From positions 1 to 64,000 of the forward strand of contig LNDQ01000098.1 of assembly GCA_001464695.1 (NCBI GenBank): DNA of 64,000 nt. Reading direction: 5' to 3'. Made by a program: the position numbers and the translations under genes. The DNA is from Betaproteobacteria bacterium Ga0077523. GTDB taxonomy: Bacteria; Pseudomonadota; Gammaproteobacteria; Burkholderiales; Ga0077523. Within the stretch, counting starts at the first letter, position 1. The number at the start of each line of letters is the position of its first letter. Under the pieces are notes generated by a model that was given only the letters and a program-made list of their open reading frames with translations, ran no database searches and was not told the origin of the DNA. Of this stretch, positions 16,190 to 26,211 are shown in pieces.

Positions 16190-17533
16190 GTGTCCGACAA
16201 CAACCGCTTTTCCCACGATCTCGCCACGCTCCGATCCATTGCCGCCGACGTGCTGCGCCATGCGGCCGGGCAAGGCGCCACCAGCGCCGAAGTGGACGTG
16301 ACCGAGGGCTTCGGTCAGGCCGTGACCGTGCGCCACGGTACGGTCGAGACCATCGAATACAACCGCGACAAGGGCATGGGCGTCACGGTGTACGTGGGGC
16401 AGCAGCGTGGCCACGCGTCCAGTTCGGATCTGTCGCCCAAGGCGCTGGAAGACACGGTGCGCGCCGCGCTAACCATCGCACGCTACACGGCTACCGATGA
16501 GTGCGCGGGGCTCGCCGACGCGGACCTGCTCGCTCGCGAGGTGCCGGATCTCGATCTGTACCATCCGTGGGACGTGTCCGTGGAACGGGCGATCGAACTG
16601 GCGCGCGAATGTGAAGCCGTGGCGCTTGCCGTGGATCCGCGCATCGCCAACAGCGAAGGTGCCTCGGTGCACACGCAGGAGTCGCAGTTCGTCTACGCGA
16701 ACTCGCTCGGCTTCAACGCCGGCTATCCGGGATCGCGCCACAGCATCTCCTGTTCGGTCATCGCCGGCAAGGGCGACGACATGCAGCGCGACGACTGGTA
16801 CACCATCTCCCGGGTGCCGGGCGCGCTGGACGACGGCCGCAGCGTCGGCGAGAAGGCGGGCCGGCGCTGTGTCGCGCGCCTCGCCAGCCGCAAGATCGCG
16901 ACCACCCAGGTACCCGTGCTGTTCGAGGCGCCGATCGCGGCTTCGCTGCTCGGCCATTTCGCCGGCGCCGTGAGCGGCGGCAGCCTCTATCGGAAGTCCT
17001 CCTTCCTGCTCGACAAGCTGGGCGAGGCGGTCTTCTCGCCCAACGTGGTGATCCGCGATCTCGCCCACGTGCCGCGCGGCCTGGCGAGCAGCCCCTTCGA
17101 CGACGAAGGGGTCGCGACACACGATCGCAATGTCGTGACCGACGGGGTGCTCCAGGGCTATTTCCTCGGCAGCTACTCGGCGCGCAAGCTCAAGATGCAA
17201 TCGACCGGCAACGCTGGCGGCAACCACAACCTGGTGCTCGATTCCACCGGCGAGGATTTCGAGACGCTGCTGCGCAAGCTGGGCACCGGGCTGCTGGTGA
17301 CCGATCTGCTGGGCCACGGCATCAACATGGTGACCGGCGACTATTCACGCGGGGCGGCCGGTTTCTGGGTCGAGAACGGCGTGATCGCCTATCCGGTGCA
17401 GGAGATCACCGTGGCGGGCAACCTCGCGGACATGTTCCAGGACATCGTGGCCGTGGGCACGGACGTGATCGCTCGCGGCGCGCGGCAATGCGGGTCGGTG
17501 CTGATCGGGCGCATGACTGTCGCGGGGGAGTGA
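16190..17533 (+). CDS. pmbA: TldE/PmbA metalloprotease subunit
   Basis: The partner of TldD in a zinc protease that trims unfolded or modified peptides (for example microcin B17 precursor, CcdA). The N-terminal half carries GATSAEVDVTEGFGQAVTVR and IEYNRDKGMGVTVYVG; the C-terminal half has GNAGGNHNLVL and a GAAGFWVENGVIAYPVQEITVAGNL block that is nearly invariant in the family. PmbA itself lacks the zinc motif, which is in TldD. The GTG at 16190 gives 447 residues, close to E. coli (450); an ATG at 16127 would add 21 residues that overlap darP. The TGA stop lies in a family B repeat. Confidence 0.93.
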   Translation: MSDNNRFSHDLATLRSIAADVLRHAAGQGATSAEVDVTEGFGQAVTVRHGTVETIEYNRDKGMGVTVYVGQQRGHASSSDLSPKALEDTVRAALTIARYTATDECAGLADADLLAREVPDLDLYHPWDVSVERAIELARECEAVALAVDPRIANSEGASVHTQESQFVYANSLGFNAGYPGSRHSISCSVIAGKGDDMQRDDWYTISRVPGALDDGRSVGEKAGRRCVARLASRKIATTQVPVLFEAPIAASLLGHFAGAVSGGSLYRKSSFLLDKLGEAVFSPNVVIRDLAHVPRGLASSPFDDEGVATHDRNVVTDGVLQGYFLGSYSARKLKMQSTGNAGGNHNLVLDSTGEDFETLLRKLGTGLLVTDLLGHGINMVTGDYSRGAAGFWVENGVIAYPVQEITVAGNLADMFQDIVAVGTDVIARGARQCGSVLIGRMTVAGE

Positions 17534-17577
17534 CATCCCCCCGATGGGCCTGCGGCCCTTCCCCCGAGGGGGCTGGG
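17534..17577. repeat. Family B repeat, copy 1
   Basis: Core ccccccgatgggcctgcgg then cccttcccccgagggggc. It starts exactly at the pmbA stop (gtgacat is shared with other copies) and runs to the start codon of the following esterase gene, so that gene's ribosome site (gaggggg) is repeat-derived. Confidence 0.75.
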
Positions 17578-18194
17578 TGAATCCGCTGCTGCTGCGTGCC
17601 GGATGCCTGCTCGCGATGGCGGCACTGCTCGCGGCGTGCGGCGGCAAGCCGCCTGCGTTGCCGCGGCTCGGGCCCGACGATGTCATCGTCGCGTTCGGCG
17701 ACAGCCTGACGTACGGCACAGGAGTCCAGCCGGCCCAGAGTTACCCGGCGGTCCTCGGCGAACTGATCGGTCGCGAAGTGGTTGCCGCCGGTGTGCCGGG
17801 AGAAGTCACGGCGCAGGGCATGCAGCGCCTGCCGCAAGTGCTGGATCGTCATCGGCCGCGGCTCGTCCTGCTGTGCCTCGGCGGCAACGATCTGCTGCGC
17901 AAGGTCGAGCCGCCGATGATCGAAGCGAATCTGCGGGCCATGGTGCGCACGCTGCGCGATCGCGGGATCGCCGTGGTGCTGATCGGGGTGCCGAAGCCGA
18001 GCCTGTTGCCCAGCACTGCCGGCTTCTACGCGACTATCGCCGAGGATCTACAGGTTCCGCTCGAGGGCGACGTGCTCGAGGACATCCTGACGAAGAACGA
18101 GTTCAAGTCCGACCCGATCCATCCCAATGCGGCCGGGTACCGCAAGATGGCGGAGGCGGTGGCGAAGTTGCTGCGGGAGGCGGGGGCGATTTGA
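17577..18194 (+). CDS. SGNH/GDSL esterase, TesA-like lipoprotein
   Basis: A 205-residue hydrolase of the TesA (lysophospholipase/thioesterase I) family. The GTG start at 17577 gives a lipoprotein signal with lipobox LAAC (Cys21). The four SGNH blocks are visible: FGDSLTYG (catalytic Ser43), a Gly in VPGEVTAQG, CLGGNDLL with the oxyanion Asn, and DPIHPNAAGY with the catalytic Asp and His. An ATG at 17544 in the same frame would put repeat-encoded residues ahead of the signal peptide. Probable role: hydrolysis of acyl esters in the periplasm or at the outer membrane. It is convergent with the cstA-ybdD unit across a family A repeat. Confidence 0.88.
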   Translation: MNPLLLRAGCLLAMAALLAACGGKPPALPRLGPDDVIVAFGDSLTYGTGVQPAQSYPAVLGELIGREVVAAGVPGEVTAQGMQRLPQVLDRHRPRLVLLCLGGNDLLRKVEPPMIEANLRAMVRTLRDRGIAVVLIGVPKPSLLPSTAGFYATIAEDLQVPLEGDVLEDILTKNEFKSDPIHPNAAGYRKMAEAVAKLLREAGAI

Positions 18195-18203
18195 GGGCTG
18201 ATT

Positions 18204-18337
18204 GCCCCCATCCCAACCTTCCCCCAACTTCGTCGGGGGAAGGAGCCGTACGTCCCCTCCCCCGGCTTTGCCGGGGGAGGGCGGAGGGAGGGGGCAGCGC
18301 AGCGCCGGCTTTGCCGGGGGACGGTTAGGGTGGGGGC
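18204..18337. repeat. Family A palindromic repeat, copy 5 (longest)
   Basis: Order: gcccccatcccaa, hairpin ccttccccc aacttcgtc gggggaagg, spacer agccgtacgtcc, hairpin ccctcccccggc ttt gccgggggaggg, then a third partial stem gccggc ttt gccgggggac, and ttagggtgggggc. It sits between the convergent esterase and ybdD-like genes, where a bidirectional terminator would be expected. Confidence 0.88.
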
Positions 18338-18340
18338 TCG

Positions 18341-18550
18341 TCAGCAACACCGCGTAACCCCGTCCCACTTGCGGTCCTGCTCGGCCTTGAAGAATTCCTG
18401 ACGCGTCATCGGCTCGAGGTCCGGGTGGACCTTCGCGTGGCGCTTGAGATAGCGCTCGTACGCATCATCCCCCGACACCTCGCGCACGAAGTCCCAGAGC
18501 TTCTGGAGATCTTCGCGGAGGTTGCCGGGGAGTCCGAGCGGAGTGCTCAA
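18341..18550 (-). CDS. YbdD/YjiX-family small protein, CstA partner
   Basis: A 69-residue protein of the YbdD family (DUF466). It has the family pattern SGDDAYERYLKRHAKVHPDLEPMTRQEFF...RKWDG..RCC, ending in the conserved Cys-Cys. The start is TTG at 18550, overlapping the cstA stop as TTGA, so translation is coupled to the transporter. E. coli pairs are CstA-YbdD and BtsT-YjiX, where the small protein is required for or assists pyruvate uptake. A second family member lies alone at 40259. Confidence 0.88.
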   Translation of the reverse strand: MSTPLGLPGNLREDLQKLWDFVREVSGDDAYERYLKRHAKVHPDLEPMTRQEFFKAEQDRKWDGVTRCC

Positions 18551-20613
18551 TCGCGCGCCCAGGCGAGTTGGGTCGGCGAGTGCGGCGCTTCCGACAGCGG
18601 CTGCACCTGCTTGCCGTTGAGGAAGCGGTAGGTCATGCGCAGCATGTCGGCGATGACGATCCAGAGGATGATCGCGAACAGCAGTGCGAGTGCCGCATCG
18701 ATGCGCTGGCCGAGGATCAATGCCGGGGCCGACGCCACCTTCTCCGGCGGCAGGGCACCGGCGGCAAGCTTCTGCGCCAGATCGTTGGCGCCCGCGAGGA
18801 AGCCGATGGCCGGGTTGGTGCTGAACACTTTCTGCCACGCGGCCGTCGTGCAGACGATGGCGAGCCAGGTGAGCGGCAGGGCGGTGACCCAGGCGTAACG
18901 CAACTTGCCCATCTTGATCAGGATGCCGGTGGCCACCGTCAACGCGATGCCGGCCAGCAACTGGTTGGAGATGCCGAAGAGCGGCCAGAGGATGTTCACC
19001 CCTCCCAGCGGATCCTGCACGCCCTGCACCAGGAAGTAGCCCCATGCGGCGACGAAGATGGCGCTGGCGACGACCGTGGCCGGGTAGGACGAGACGTCGC
19101 CCAGCGGCTTCGACACGTGCTTCAGCAAATCCTGCAGCATGAAGCGGCCCACGCGCGTACCGGCATCGAGGGTGGTGAGGATGAACAACACCTCGAACAT
19201 GATGGCGAAGTGGTACCACATGTCGAGCAGCTTGCCGCCGAAGGTGGTGCTGAAGATGGTGGCCATGCCGACCGCGAGCGACGGCGCGCCGCCGACGCGC
19301 CCGAAGAGGGTCTTCTCGCCCATTTCGGTGGCGAGCGCGCTCATCTGTTCGACCGTGACCGGATAGCCCCACGAGGTGATCTTCGCGACGGCATCGGCCG
19401 CTTCCTTGCCGACAACGCCGGGTGGGCTGTTGATGGCGAAATAGATGCCCGGTTCCATCACGCAGGCTGCGATCACGGCCATGATGGCGACGAAGGATTC
19501 GAGCGCCATGCTGCCGTAGCCGATCATGCGGATCTCCTTCTCGTTCGCGAGGAGCTTCGGCGTGGTGCCGGAGGACACGAGCGAGTGGAAACCGGAAATG
19601 GCACCGCACGCGATGGTGATGAAGACGAACGGGAACAGATCACCCTTGAAGATCGGTCCGGTGCCGTCGATGAACTGGGTGAGCGGCGGCATCTTCACTT
19701 CCGGCGCGAGGATCAGGATCGCCCCGGCCAGCATGAAGACCACGCCGAGCTTGAGGAACGTGGACAGGTAGTCGCGCGGTGCCAGCAGCAGCCAGACCGG
19801 CAGGGCCGCGGCGGCGAAGCCGTAGATCATCACGAACCATGCGCAGGTCATGTCGTTCCAGTCGAAATAGCCCTTGAGCGACTCCGACCCGTTGATGACA
19901 CCGCCGCCCCATACACACACCAGCAGCAGGGCGATTCCGATGATGGAGCCCTCCAGAACTCTGCCGGGTCGGATGCCGCGCATGTAGATGCCGATCAGCA
20001 TGGCGACCGGGATGGTCCCCAGCACCGTGGCGGTGGCCCAGGGGCTGTGCTTCATGGCCTTGACGATGACGAGCCCGAGGACTGCGATCAGGATGACGAT
20101 GATCATCAGCGACCCGATCAGGGCCGCCCACCCGCCTACGGGGCCCAGTTCGTCACGCGCCATCTGTCCGAGCGAGCGACCATCGCGCCGCGTGGAGCAG
20201 AACATGATGATCATGTCCTGCACGCAGCCGCCGAGCACCGCCCCGGCCAGGATCCAGAGGGTGCCGGGCAGGTACCCGAACTGCATGGCGAGTGTCGGGC
20301 CGATCAGCGGGCCAGGGCCGGCGATGGCGGCGAAGTGATGTCCGAAGGCGACCCACTTGTTGGTGGGGACGAAGTCGCGGCCGTTGTTGAATCGCTCCGC
20401 GGGGGTCGCCCGGGTCTCGTCGAGCACCAGGACCTTGGCGCAGATCCAGGCACTGTAGAACCGGTAGGCCACGAGGTAGGTGCCGGCCGCCGCCGCGATG
20501 AACCAGAGGGCGTTGATGTGTTCGCCGCGGTGGATCGCGATACCGCCGATGGCCGACGCCCCCATGACGGCGATCGCGAGCCAGACCAGTTTCGACAGGA
20601 TGCTTCGAGGCAT
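18547..20613 (-). CDS. cstA: CstA-family carbon starvation/pyruvate transporter
   Basis: A 688-residue polytopic inner-membrane protein of the CstA/BtsT family with about 16 to 18 hydrophobic segments. Diagnostic blocks are NNGRDFVPTNKWVAFGHHFA, AGPGPLIGPTLA, GCVQDMIIMFCSTRRDGRSL and SGFHSLVSSGTTPKLL. Characterised relatives import pyruvate, or peptides in some species, under nutrient limitation. The ATG at 20613 has a GAGGGAGGG ribosome site; a TTG start 18 bases upstream overlaps it. The ybdD-like gene follows with a 4-base overlap. Regulation in E. coli is by BtsSR-type systems; the phosphorelay genes upstream face away and need not be related. Confidence 0.95.
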   Translation of the reverse strand: MPRSILSKLVWLAIAVMGASAIGGIAIHRGEHINALWFIAAAAGTYLVAYRFYSAWICAKVLVLDETRATPAERFNNGRDFVPTNKWVAFGHHFAAIAGPGPLIGPTLAMQFGYLPGTLWILAGAVLGGCVQDMIIMFCSTRRDGRSLGQMARDELGPVGGWAALIGSLMIIVILIAVLGLVIVKAMKHSPWATATVLGTIPVAMLIGIYMRGIRPGRVLEGSIIGIALLLVCVWGGGVINGSESLKGYFDWNDMTCAWFVMIYGFAAAALPVWLLLAPRDYLSTFLKLGVVFMLAGAILILAPEVKMPPLTQFIDGTGPIFKGDLFPFVFITIACGAISGFHSLVSSGTTPKLLANEKEIRMIGYGSMALESFVAIMAVIAACVMEPGIYFAINSPPGVVGKEAADAVAKITSWGYPVTVEQMSALATEMGEKTLFGRVGGAPSLAVGMATIFSTTFGGKLLDMWYHFAIMFEVLFILTTLDAGTRVGRFMLQDLLKHVSKPLGDVSSYPATVVASAIFVAAWGYFLVQGVQDPLGGVNILWPLFGISNQLLAGIALTVATGILIKMGKLRYAWVTALPLTWLAIVCTTAAWQKVFSTNPAIGFLAGANDLAQKLAAGALPPEKVASAPALILGQRIDAALALLFAIILWIVIADMLRMTYRFLNGKQVQPLSEAPHSPTQLAWARD

Positions 20614-20943
20614 TGCCCAACCCTCCCTCAATCTCGTTGTTCTAGTGCCGATACCTGAACCAAAGGTAGCGGATCGACGCCATGATACTAGCTGTCCCCT
20701 GGGTAGGTTTGCGCGGACGACGATGGGCCCTGTTGCAACGACCTCGGCTCCGGCTCCGACCTGGATTAGACTGCGCGACAGTGACAGAGATGGTTACGGA
20801 ACGGTCGATGCCCGATGCAATCGACGCGGGCCTCGGCCCGTGTCGTCTCAGGATGAAGCGCTCCCTGGCCGGTTCACGGGCCGAATCGGACCTGCCGACC
20901 CATTGTCCCGCTCCGCGTCCGTCCGACGCACAGGTGCACGGCC
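20614..20943. other. Intergenic region between divergent cstA and the REC-kinase gene
   Basis: About 330 bases with no gene I can support. It must hold the promoters for cstA (leftward) and the phosphorelay operon (rightward), but I cannot point to convincing -35/-10 pairs. An 89-codon frame at 20682-20951 has basic, low-complexity composition and looks spurious. Confidence 0.6.
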
Positions 20944-22050
20944 ATGCCTGATCGCCTGCGAGTGCTCCTGGTCGAAGACATCGCGACCGACGCCGAGCTG
21001 ATTGCGCACGCCCTGAAGCGCGACGGCTTCGACGCGGTGTTCGAACGGGTCGATACCGAGGCGGCTCTGACTGCCCGCGTCGCCAGCTTCGCGCCGCAGG
21101 TGGTGCTGTCAGATTTCTCGCTGCCCGGTTTCAGCGGCATGGCGGCCCTGGAACTCGTCCATGGCCTGAGTCCGGAGACGCCTTTCATCTTCGTCTCGGG
21201 CACGATCGGCGAGGAACGGGCCATCGAATCGCTGAAATGCGGGGCGAGCGACTACGTGCTCAAGACGAACCTGGCGCGGCTCGGGTCCGCGGTACGTCAA
21301 GCGCTGGAACGGACCGCCGAGCGGGCGGCCCGCGCGCGCGCCGAGGCCGAGCTCGCCGAAGCCCACCAGCGCCAGCGCATGTTGTCGCGTCGGCTGATCC
21401 GCGCGCAGGAGCGCGAGCGTGCCGACCTCGCCCGCGAGTTGCACGATGAAGTCGGGCAGGCGTTCACGGCGCTCAAGATCCAGCTCGAGATGCTGCGCCG
21501 GGCCAAGGACGCGGACGAAACCGCCGTGCGTATCGACGAGTGTGCTGAAATCGTGGGCTCCGCCCTGACACAGGTCCGCAACCTGTCGCTCGGGTTGCGT
21601 CCGCCGCAGCTGGACGAGTTCGGGCTGGTATCGGCATTGCGGTCGCACGTGGAGCGCATGGCCCGGACGGCGACCACCGATATCGGTTTCGAAGCCGATC
21701 CACAGATCGGGCGACTGCATCCGGACGTCGAGATCGCCTGCTTTCGCATCGCGCAGGAATCGCTCACGAACGCACTGCGGCACGCGCAGGCAGACCGCAT
21801 CCGGGTGCTGCTGCGGATCAACGCCGATACGCTGATGCTGGTCGTCCAGGACAACGGCCGCGGCTTCGACGTGCGGGCGGCGAGCGAGCAGGCCCTGCGT
21901 GGCACCAGCATGGGGGTTGCCGGATTGCACGAGCGTGCCTTGCTCGCCGGCGGCATCGTGCGGATCGAGTCGGAGCCTGGGCGCGGTACCGAAGTCGTGG
22001 CGCGCTTTACGTTGAAACCCCAGGGGCGCGGTCCGTCCGGCGGAGGCTGA
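20944..22050 (+). CDS. Hybrid with N-terminal receiver and HisKA_3-type histidine kinase
   Basis: A 368-residue cytoplasmic protein. Residues 5-120 form a receiver: acidic pair Glu11-Asp12, phospho-acceptor Asp57 in VVLSDFSLPG, Thr/Ser in FVSGT and Lys in DYVLKTN. A coiled coil (residues 122-160) leads to a HisKA_3 dimerisation domain with His167 in LARELHDEVGQ, as in NarX/LiaS kinases, then a HATPase domain (FRIAQESLTNALRHAQA, DNGRGFD, GVAGLHERA). There is no membrane segment and no DNA-binding domain, so the receiver probably controls the attached kinase. It is followed 8 bases later by a CHASE3 kinase and then a single-domain receiver. An output regulator is not encoded here. Confidence 0.92.
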   Translation: MPDRLRVLLVEDIATDAELIAHALKRDGFDAVFERVDTEAALTARVASFAPQVVLSDFSLPGFSGMAALELVHGLSPETPFIFVSGTIGEERAIESLKCGASDYVLKTNLARLGSAVRQALERTAERAARARAEAELAEAHQRQRMLSRRLIRAQERERADLARELHDEVGQAFTALKIQLEMLRRAKDADETAVRIDECAEIVGSALTQVRNLSLGLRPPQLDEFGLVSALRSHVERMARTATTDIGFEADPQIGRLHPDVEIACFRIAQESLTNALRHAQADRIRVLLRINADTLMLVVQDNGRGFDVRAASEQALRGTSMGVAGLHERALLAGGIVRIESEPGRGTEVVARFTLKPQGRGPSGGG

Positions 22051-22058
22051 GCGTCGAC

Positions 22059-23885
22059 ATGATCACTGCCGACCCGCCCGCACCGGTTGAACCGGGAGTG
22101 CTCGAAGCGGACGGCGGCAAGGCGTGGTTGCCCCGGGCCGGATTCGCCGCGGCGATCGTGATCGTCGTCGGGGTGGCCGCATTGTCCGTGATCAAGCTGC
22201 ATGACCTCGCCGCCGAAGCGCGCTGGGTCGCCCATACGCACCAGGCGATCCGGACCCTCACGCGGCTGCAGGCGGCCATCGTGGACGCCGAGACCGGGGC
22301 GCGCGGGTTCGTGATCACCGGGGAAGATAGCTTTCTCGAGCCCTACGGCAACGCGTTGAGCGACGTGGCGGTCGGCCTCACGCAACTCGACCAGTTGGTC
22401 GCCGACAATCCGGACCAGCATCGACGCCTCGACGACCTGCGCCTGCGCATCATCCGTCAACTCGACAACTTCGTCTTCGAGATCGGGCTCGTGGAGCGCG
22501 GCCAGCGCGCGGCGGCGGCCCGTGCGATCGCGTCGGGCCGGGGCCGCGAGATGATGGAGGCGGTGCGCGCGGGCATCCACGACATGCTGGCAGTGGAGGA
22601 GACCTTGCTGGCCAAGCGGTCCGAGAGCGCGCGGGAGGGGGCTGCAGTCGCGCGGGTCCTGGTGATCGGCGGCGGCGTCGCGGGTATCGCGCTGCTCGCC
22701 CTGGCCTACCTCGCCTTGCGGCGCGAGAGCGCACACCACGCCGTGACCGCCGCGGCGGCGCGTGATGCGAAGGCCTTCCTGGACCAGTTGATCGAGGCCA
22801 TTCCGCACATCGTCTACGTGAAGTCGGTCGACGGACTGCGCTACGTCAGCGTGAACCGGGCCCACGAGGAGATGTTCGGAATCCCGCGCCGGGACCTGCT
22901 TGGGAAGAGCGACAGCGAACTGTTCGCGACCGAGGAGGCTCGCATCATCGCCGAGGAGGACCGGATCGCGCTCGCCGGTTCGGGTGTATGCGAGTTCGAA
23001 GTCGACCAGTTCGTGAGCGCCAGGCGTGGCGTGCGCACGCTGCACAAGAAGAAGGTCGTCATTCCGAACGCGCGCGGCGAGCCGCGTTATCTGCTCGGCG
23101 TGGCCGACGACGTGACGGAGCGCAAGCTCGACCAGCGCGAGATCGTCCGCCTGAACGAAGCGCTGCAACGGCGCGCGCGCGAACTGGAGATCACCAATCG
23201 CGAACTCGAGGCGTTCAGCTACTCCGTCTCGCACGACCTGCGCGCGCCGCTGCGGGCGATCAACGGCTTCGCCCTGATGCTCGCGGAGGACCACGCTGGC
23301 GAACTGAGCGAGGAGGGCAAGCGCCTGCTCGGGGTCGTGCGCGGCAACGCGCAACGGATGGGCGAGCTGATCGACGACCTGCTCGCGTTCGCACGCATCG
23401 GCCGCACGGCGATGAATCGCGTCGCGGTGGACATGGGCGCGCTGGTCGGCGTGGTCCTGAGCGAACTCGGGGCGCCGCAGGTTGCGGCGCTGCCGCCATG
23501 TGCCGTGGGCGCCCTGCCGCCAGCCGTGGGGGATCCGATCCTGCTGAAGCAGGTCTGGGCCAATCTCATCTCCAATGCCGTCAAGTACAGTGCCAGGAAT
23601 CCGGACGCCCGGATCGAAGTGGTGGGGGAGCGAGTCGAGGGCGAGTGCATTTATCGGATCGCGGACAACGGTGCCGGGTTCGACATGCGATATGCCGATA
23701 AACTGTTCGGAGTGTTCCAGCGCCTGCATCGTGCAGAGGAATTTCCCGGTACCGGCGTGGGGCTCGCGATCGTCCAGCGCATCGTGGTCCGCCACGGTGG
23801 CCGCGTCTGGGCGGAGGGCAAGGTCAACGAAGGCGCGACGTTCCATTTCGCGCTGCCAGTCGAGGAGGTGGCAACCCATGGCTGA
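22059..23885 (+). CDS. CHASE3-PAS membrane sensor histidine kinase
   Basis: A 608-residue kinase. A transmembrane helix (about residues 24-43) precedes a periplasmic CHASE3 domain (to about 180; typical motif AQTGARGFVITG appears as DAETGARGFVITGED), a second helix (about 198-216), a PAS domain (about 235-350, IPHIVYVKSVDG to LLGVADDVTERK), a HisKA domain with His392 in SYSVSHDLRAPLRAI, and a HATPase domain (NLISNAVKYS, DNGAGFD, GTGVGLAIVQR). The VSHDLRAP/F-box pattern is that of phytochrome-like and CHASE3 kinases. The ATG overlaps nothing upstream (8-base gap), and its 3' end overlaps the Rcp1-like receiver by 8 bases, so the two are coupled partners. Confidence 0.93.
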   Translation: MITADPPAPVEPGVLEADGGKAWLPRAGFAAAIVIVVGVAALSVIKLHDLAAEARWVAHTHQAIRTLTRLQAAIVDAETGARGFVITGEDSFLEPYGNALSDVAVGLTQLDQLVADNPDQHRRLDDLRLRIIRQLDNFVFEIGLVERGQRAAAARAIASGRGREMMEAVRAGIHDMLAVEETLLAKRSESAREGAAVARVLVIGGGVAGIALLALAYLALRRESAHHAVTAAAARDAKAFLDQLIEAIPHIVYVKSVDGLRYVSVNRAHEEMFGIPRRDLLGKSDSELFATEEARIIAEEDRIALAGSGVCEFEVDQFVSARRGVRTLHKKKVVIPNARGEPRYLLGVADDVTERKLDQREIVRLNEALQRRARELEITNRELEAFSYSVSHDLRAPLRAINGFALMLAEDHAGELSEEGKRLLGVVRGNAQRMGELIDDLLAFARIGRTAMNRVAVDMGALVGVVLSELGAPQVAALPPCAVGALPPAVGDPILLKQVWANLISNAVKYSARNPDARIEVVGERVEGECIYRIADNGAGFDMRYADKLFGVFQRLHRAEEFPGTGVGLAIVQRIVVRHGGRVWAEGKVNEGATFHFALPVEEVATHG

Positions 23886-24324
23886 ACTGGGGGCGGTGGA
23901 GATCCTGCTGGCGGAGGACAGCGAGGCGGACGCGGAAATGACGATGCGGGCACTCCGGAAGAACAACCTCACCAACCAGGTGGTCTGGGTGAAGGACGGC
24001 GCCGAAGCGCTCGACTACCTGAAGCGTGGCGGGCAGTACGCCGGCCGCGGGCCGACCCTGCCCAAGCTGGTACTGCTCGACATCAAGATGCCCAAGGTGG
24101 ACGGCATCGAGGTCCTGCGCGTCATCCGCAGCGACGACCAGCTGAGATCGATCCCGGTGGTGATGCTCACCTCGAGCGCCGAGGAGCGCGACATCGTCGA
24201 GAGCTACGAACTGGGCGTGAACAGCTACCTGGTGAAGCCGGTCGAGTTCGAGCGTTTCGTCGACGAGGTGTCCCGGGCCGGCTGCTACTGGACCGTGATG
24301 AACCAGGTGCCCTATTCCTGCTGA
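23878..24324 (+). CDS. Single-domain response regulator, Rcp1 type
   Basis: A 148-residue receiver with no output domain. It carries Glu13-Asp14 for Mg, phospho-acceptor Asp68 in [13 protein letters not shown], Thr in [12 protein letters not shown] and Lys in SYLVKPVEF. The long insertion ([17 protein letters not shown]) before the acceptor strand is typical of Rcp1-like receivers that work with phytochrome-type kinases. It overlaps the CHASE3 kinase gene by 8 bases. It probably shuttles phosphoryl groups between the CHASE3 kinase and another protein, possibly the REC-HisKA_3 hybrid at 20944 (inference). Confidence 0.93.
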   Translation: MAELGAVEILLAEDSEADAEMTMRALRKNNLTNQVVWVKDGAEALDYLKRGGQYAGRGPTLPKLVLLDIKMPKVDGIEVLRVIRSDDQLRSIPVVMLTSSAEERDIVESYELGVNSYLVKPVEFERFVDEVSRAGCYWTVMNQVPYSC

Positions 24325-24410
24325 CGGCGGGTGCGGGCGCCGGTGAATGCAGGTCGCGCTTGGCGCGAATGCTAGAATCCGCGACCTTCGCCCCTGGAGG
24401 AAATGCGCCC

Positions 24411-25688
<1,278 letters not shown>

Positions 25689-25725
25689 CCCTTCGAGCCC
25701 GACCGGTCGCGCTGCAGCCCCTCGC

Positions 25726-26211
25726 ATGAAATGCCCGTTCTGCGGCCACGAAGATACGCAGGTGGTCGACTCGCGCGTGAGCGAAGAGGGCGAAGCCGTG
25801 AAACGGCGCCGCCGCTGCTTCTCCTGCGACAAGCGCTTCACGACCTGGGAGACGGTGGAGCTGCGCATGCCGCAGGTCATCAAGTCGAGCGGCACGCGCA
25901 CCGCCTTCGACGAGGATCGGTTGCGCACCAGTTTCACCCGGGCGCTGCACAAGCGGGCGGTGGCGACGGAACTGGTGGATGCGGCGATCCAGCGCATCAC
26001 CCAGAAGCTGCTGGCGCTGGGCGAGCGCGAAGTGGCCTCGCGCACCATCGGCGAGATGGTGATGAAGGAGTTGTACAAGCTCGACAAGGTGGCCTACATC
26101 CGCTTTGCGTCGGTCTATCGGAGTTTCCAGGACGTGGACGATTTTCGCGACGCCATCGAGGCAGTCGCGAAGCCGCAGCCGAAACGCCGCCGCACGTCCG
26201 CGGGTCGCTGA
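25726..26211 (+). CDS. nrdR: Transcriptional repressor NrdR
   Basis: A 161-residue regulator of ribonucleotide reductase genes. The N-terminal zinc ribbon has [17 protein letters not shown] and [16 protein letters not shown] (four Cys ligands). The ATP-cone domain covers about residues 49-139. NrdR binds paired NrdR boxes when loaded with dATP/ATP. No nrd gene is in the window, so its targets are elsewhere. Its stop overlaps the ribD start (TGATG). Confidence 0.97.
   Translation: MKCPFCGHEDTQVVDSRVSEEGEAVKRRRRCFSCDKRFTTWETVELRMPQVIKSSGTRTAFDEDRLRTSFTRALHKRAVATELVDAAIQRITQKLLALGEREVASRTIGEMVMKELYKLDKVAYIRFASVYRSFQDVDDFRDAIEAVAKPQPKRRRTSAGR

Noticed and set aside
18568..20658. 696-codon open frame opposite cstA
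   Set aside because: cstA motifs are intact on the minus strand; the plus frame is low-complexity Arg/Gly/Asp-rich.
20682..20951. 89-codon frame between cstA and the phosphorelay
   Set aside because: No ribosome site, basic low-complexity product, overlaps the start of the real gene.
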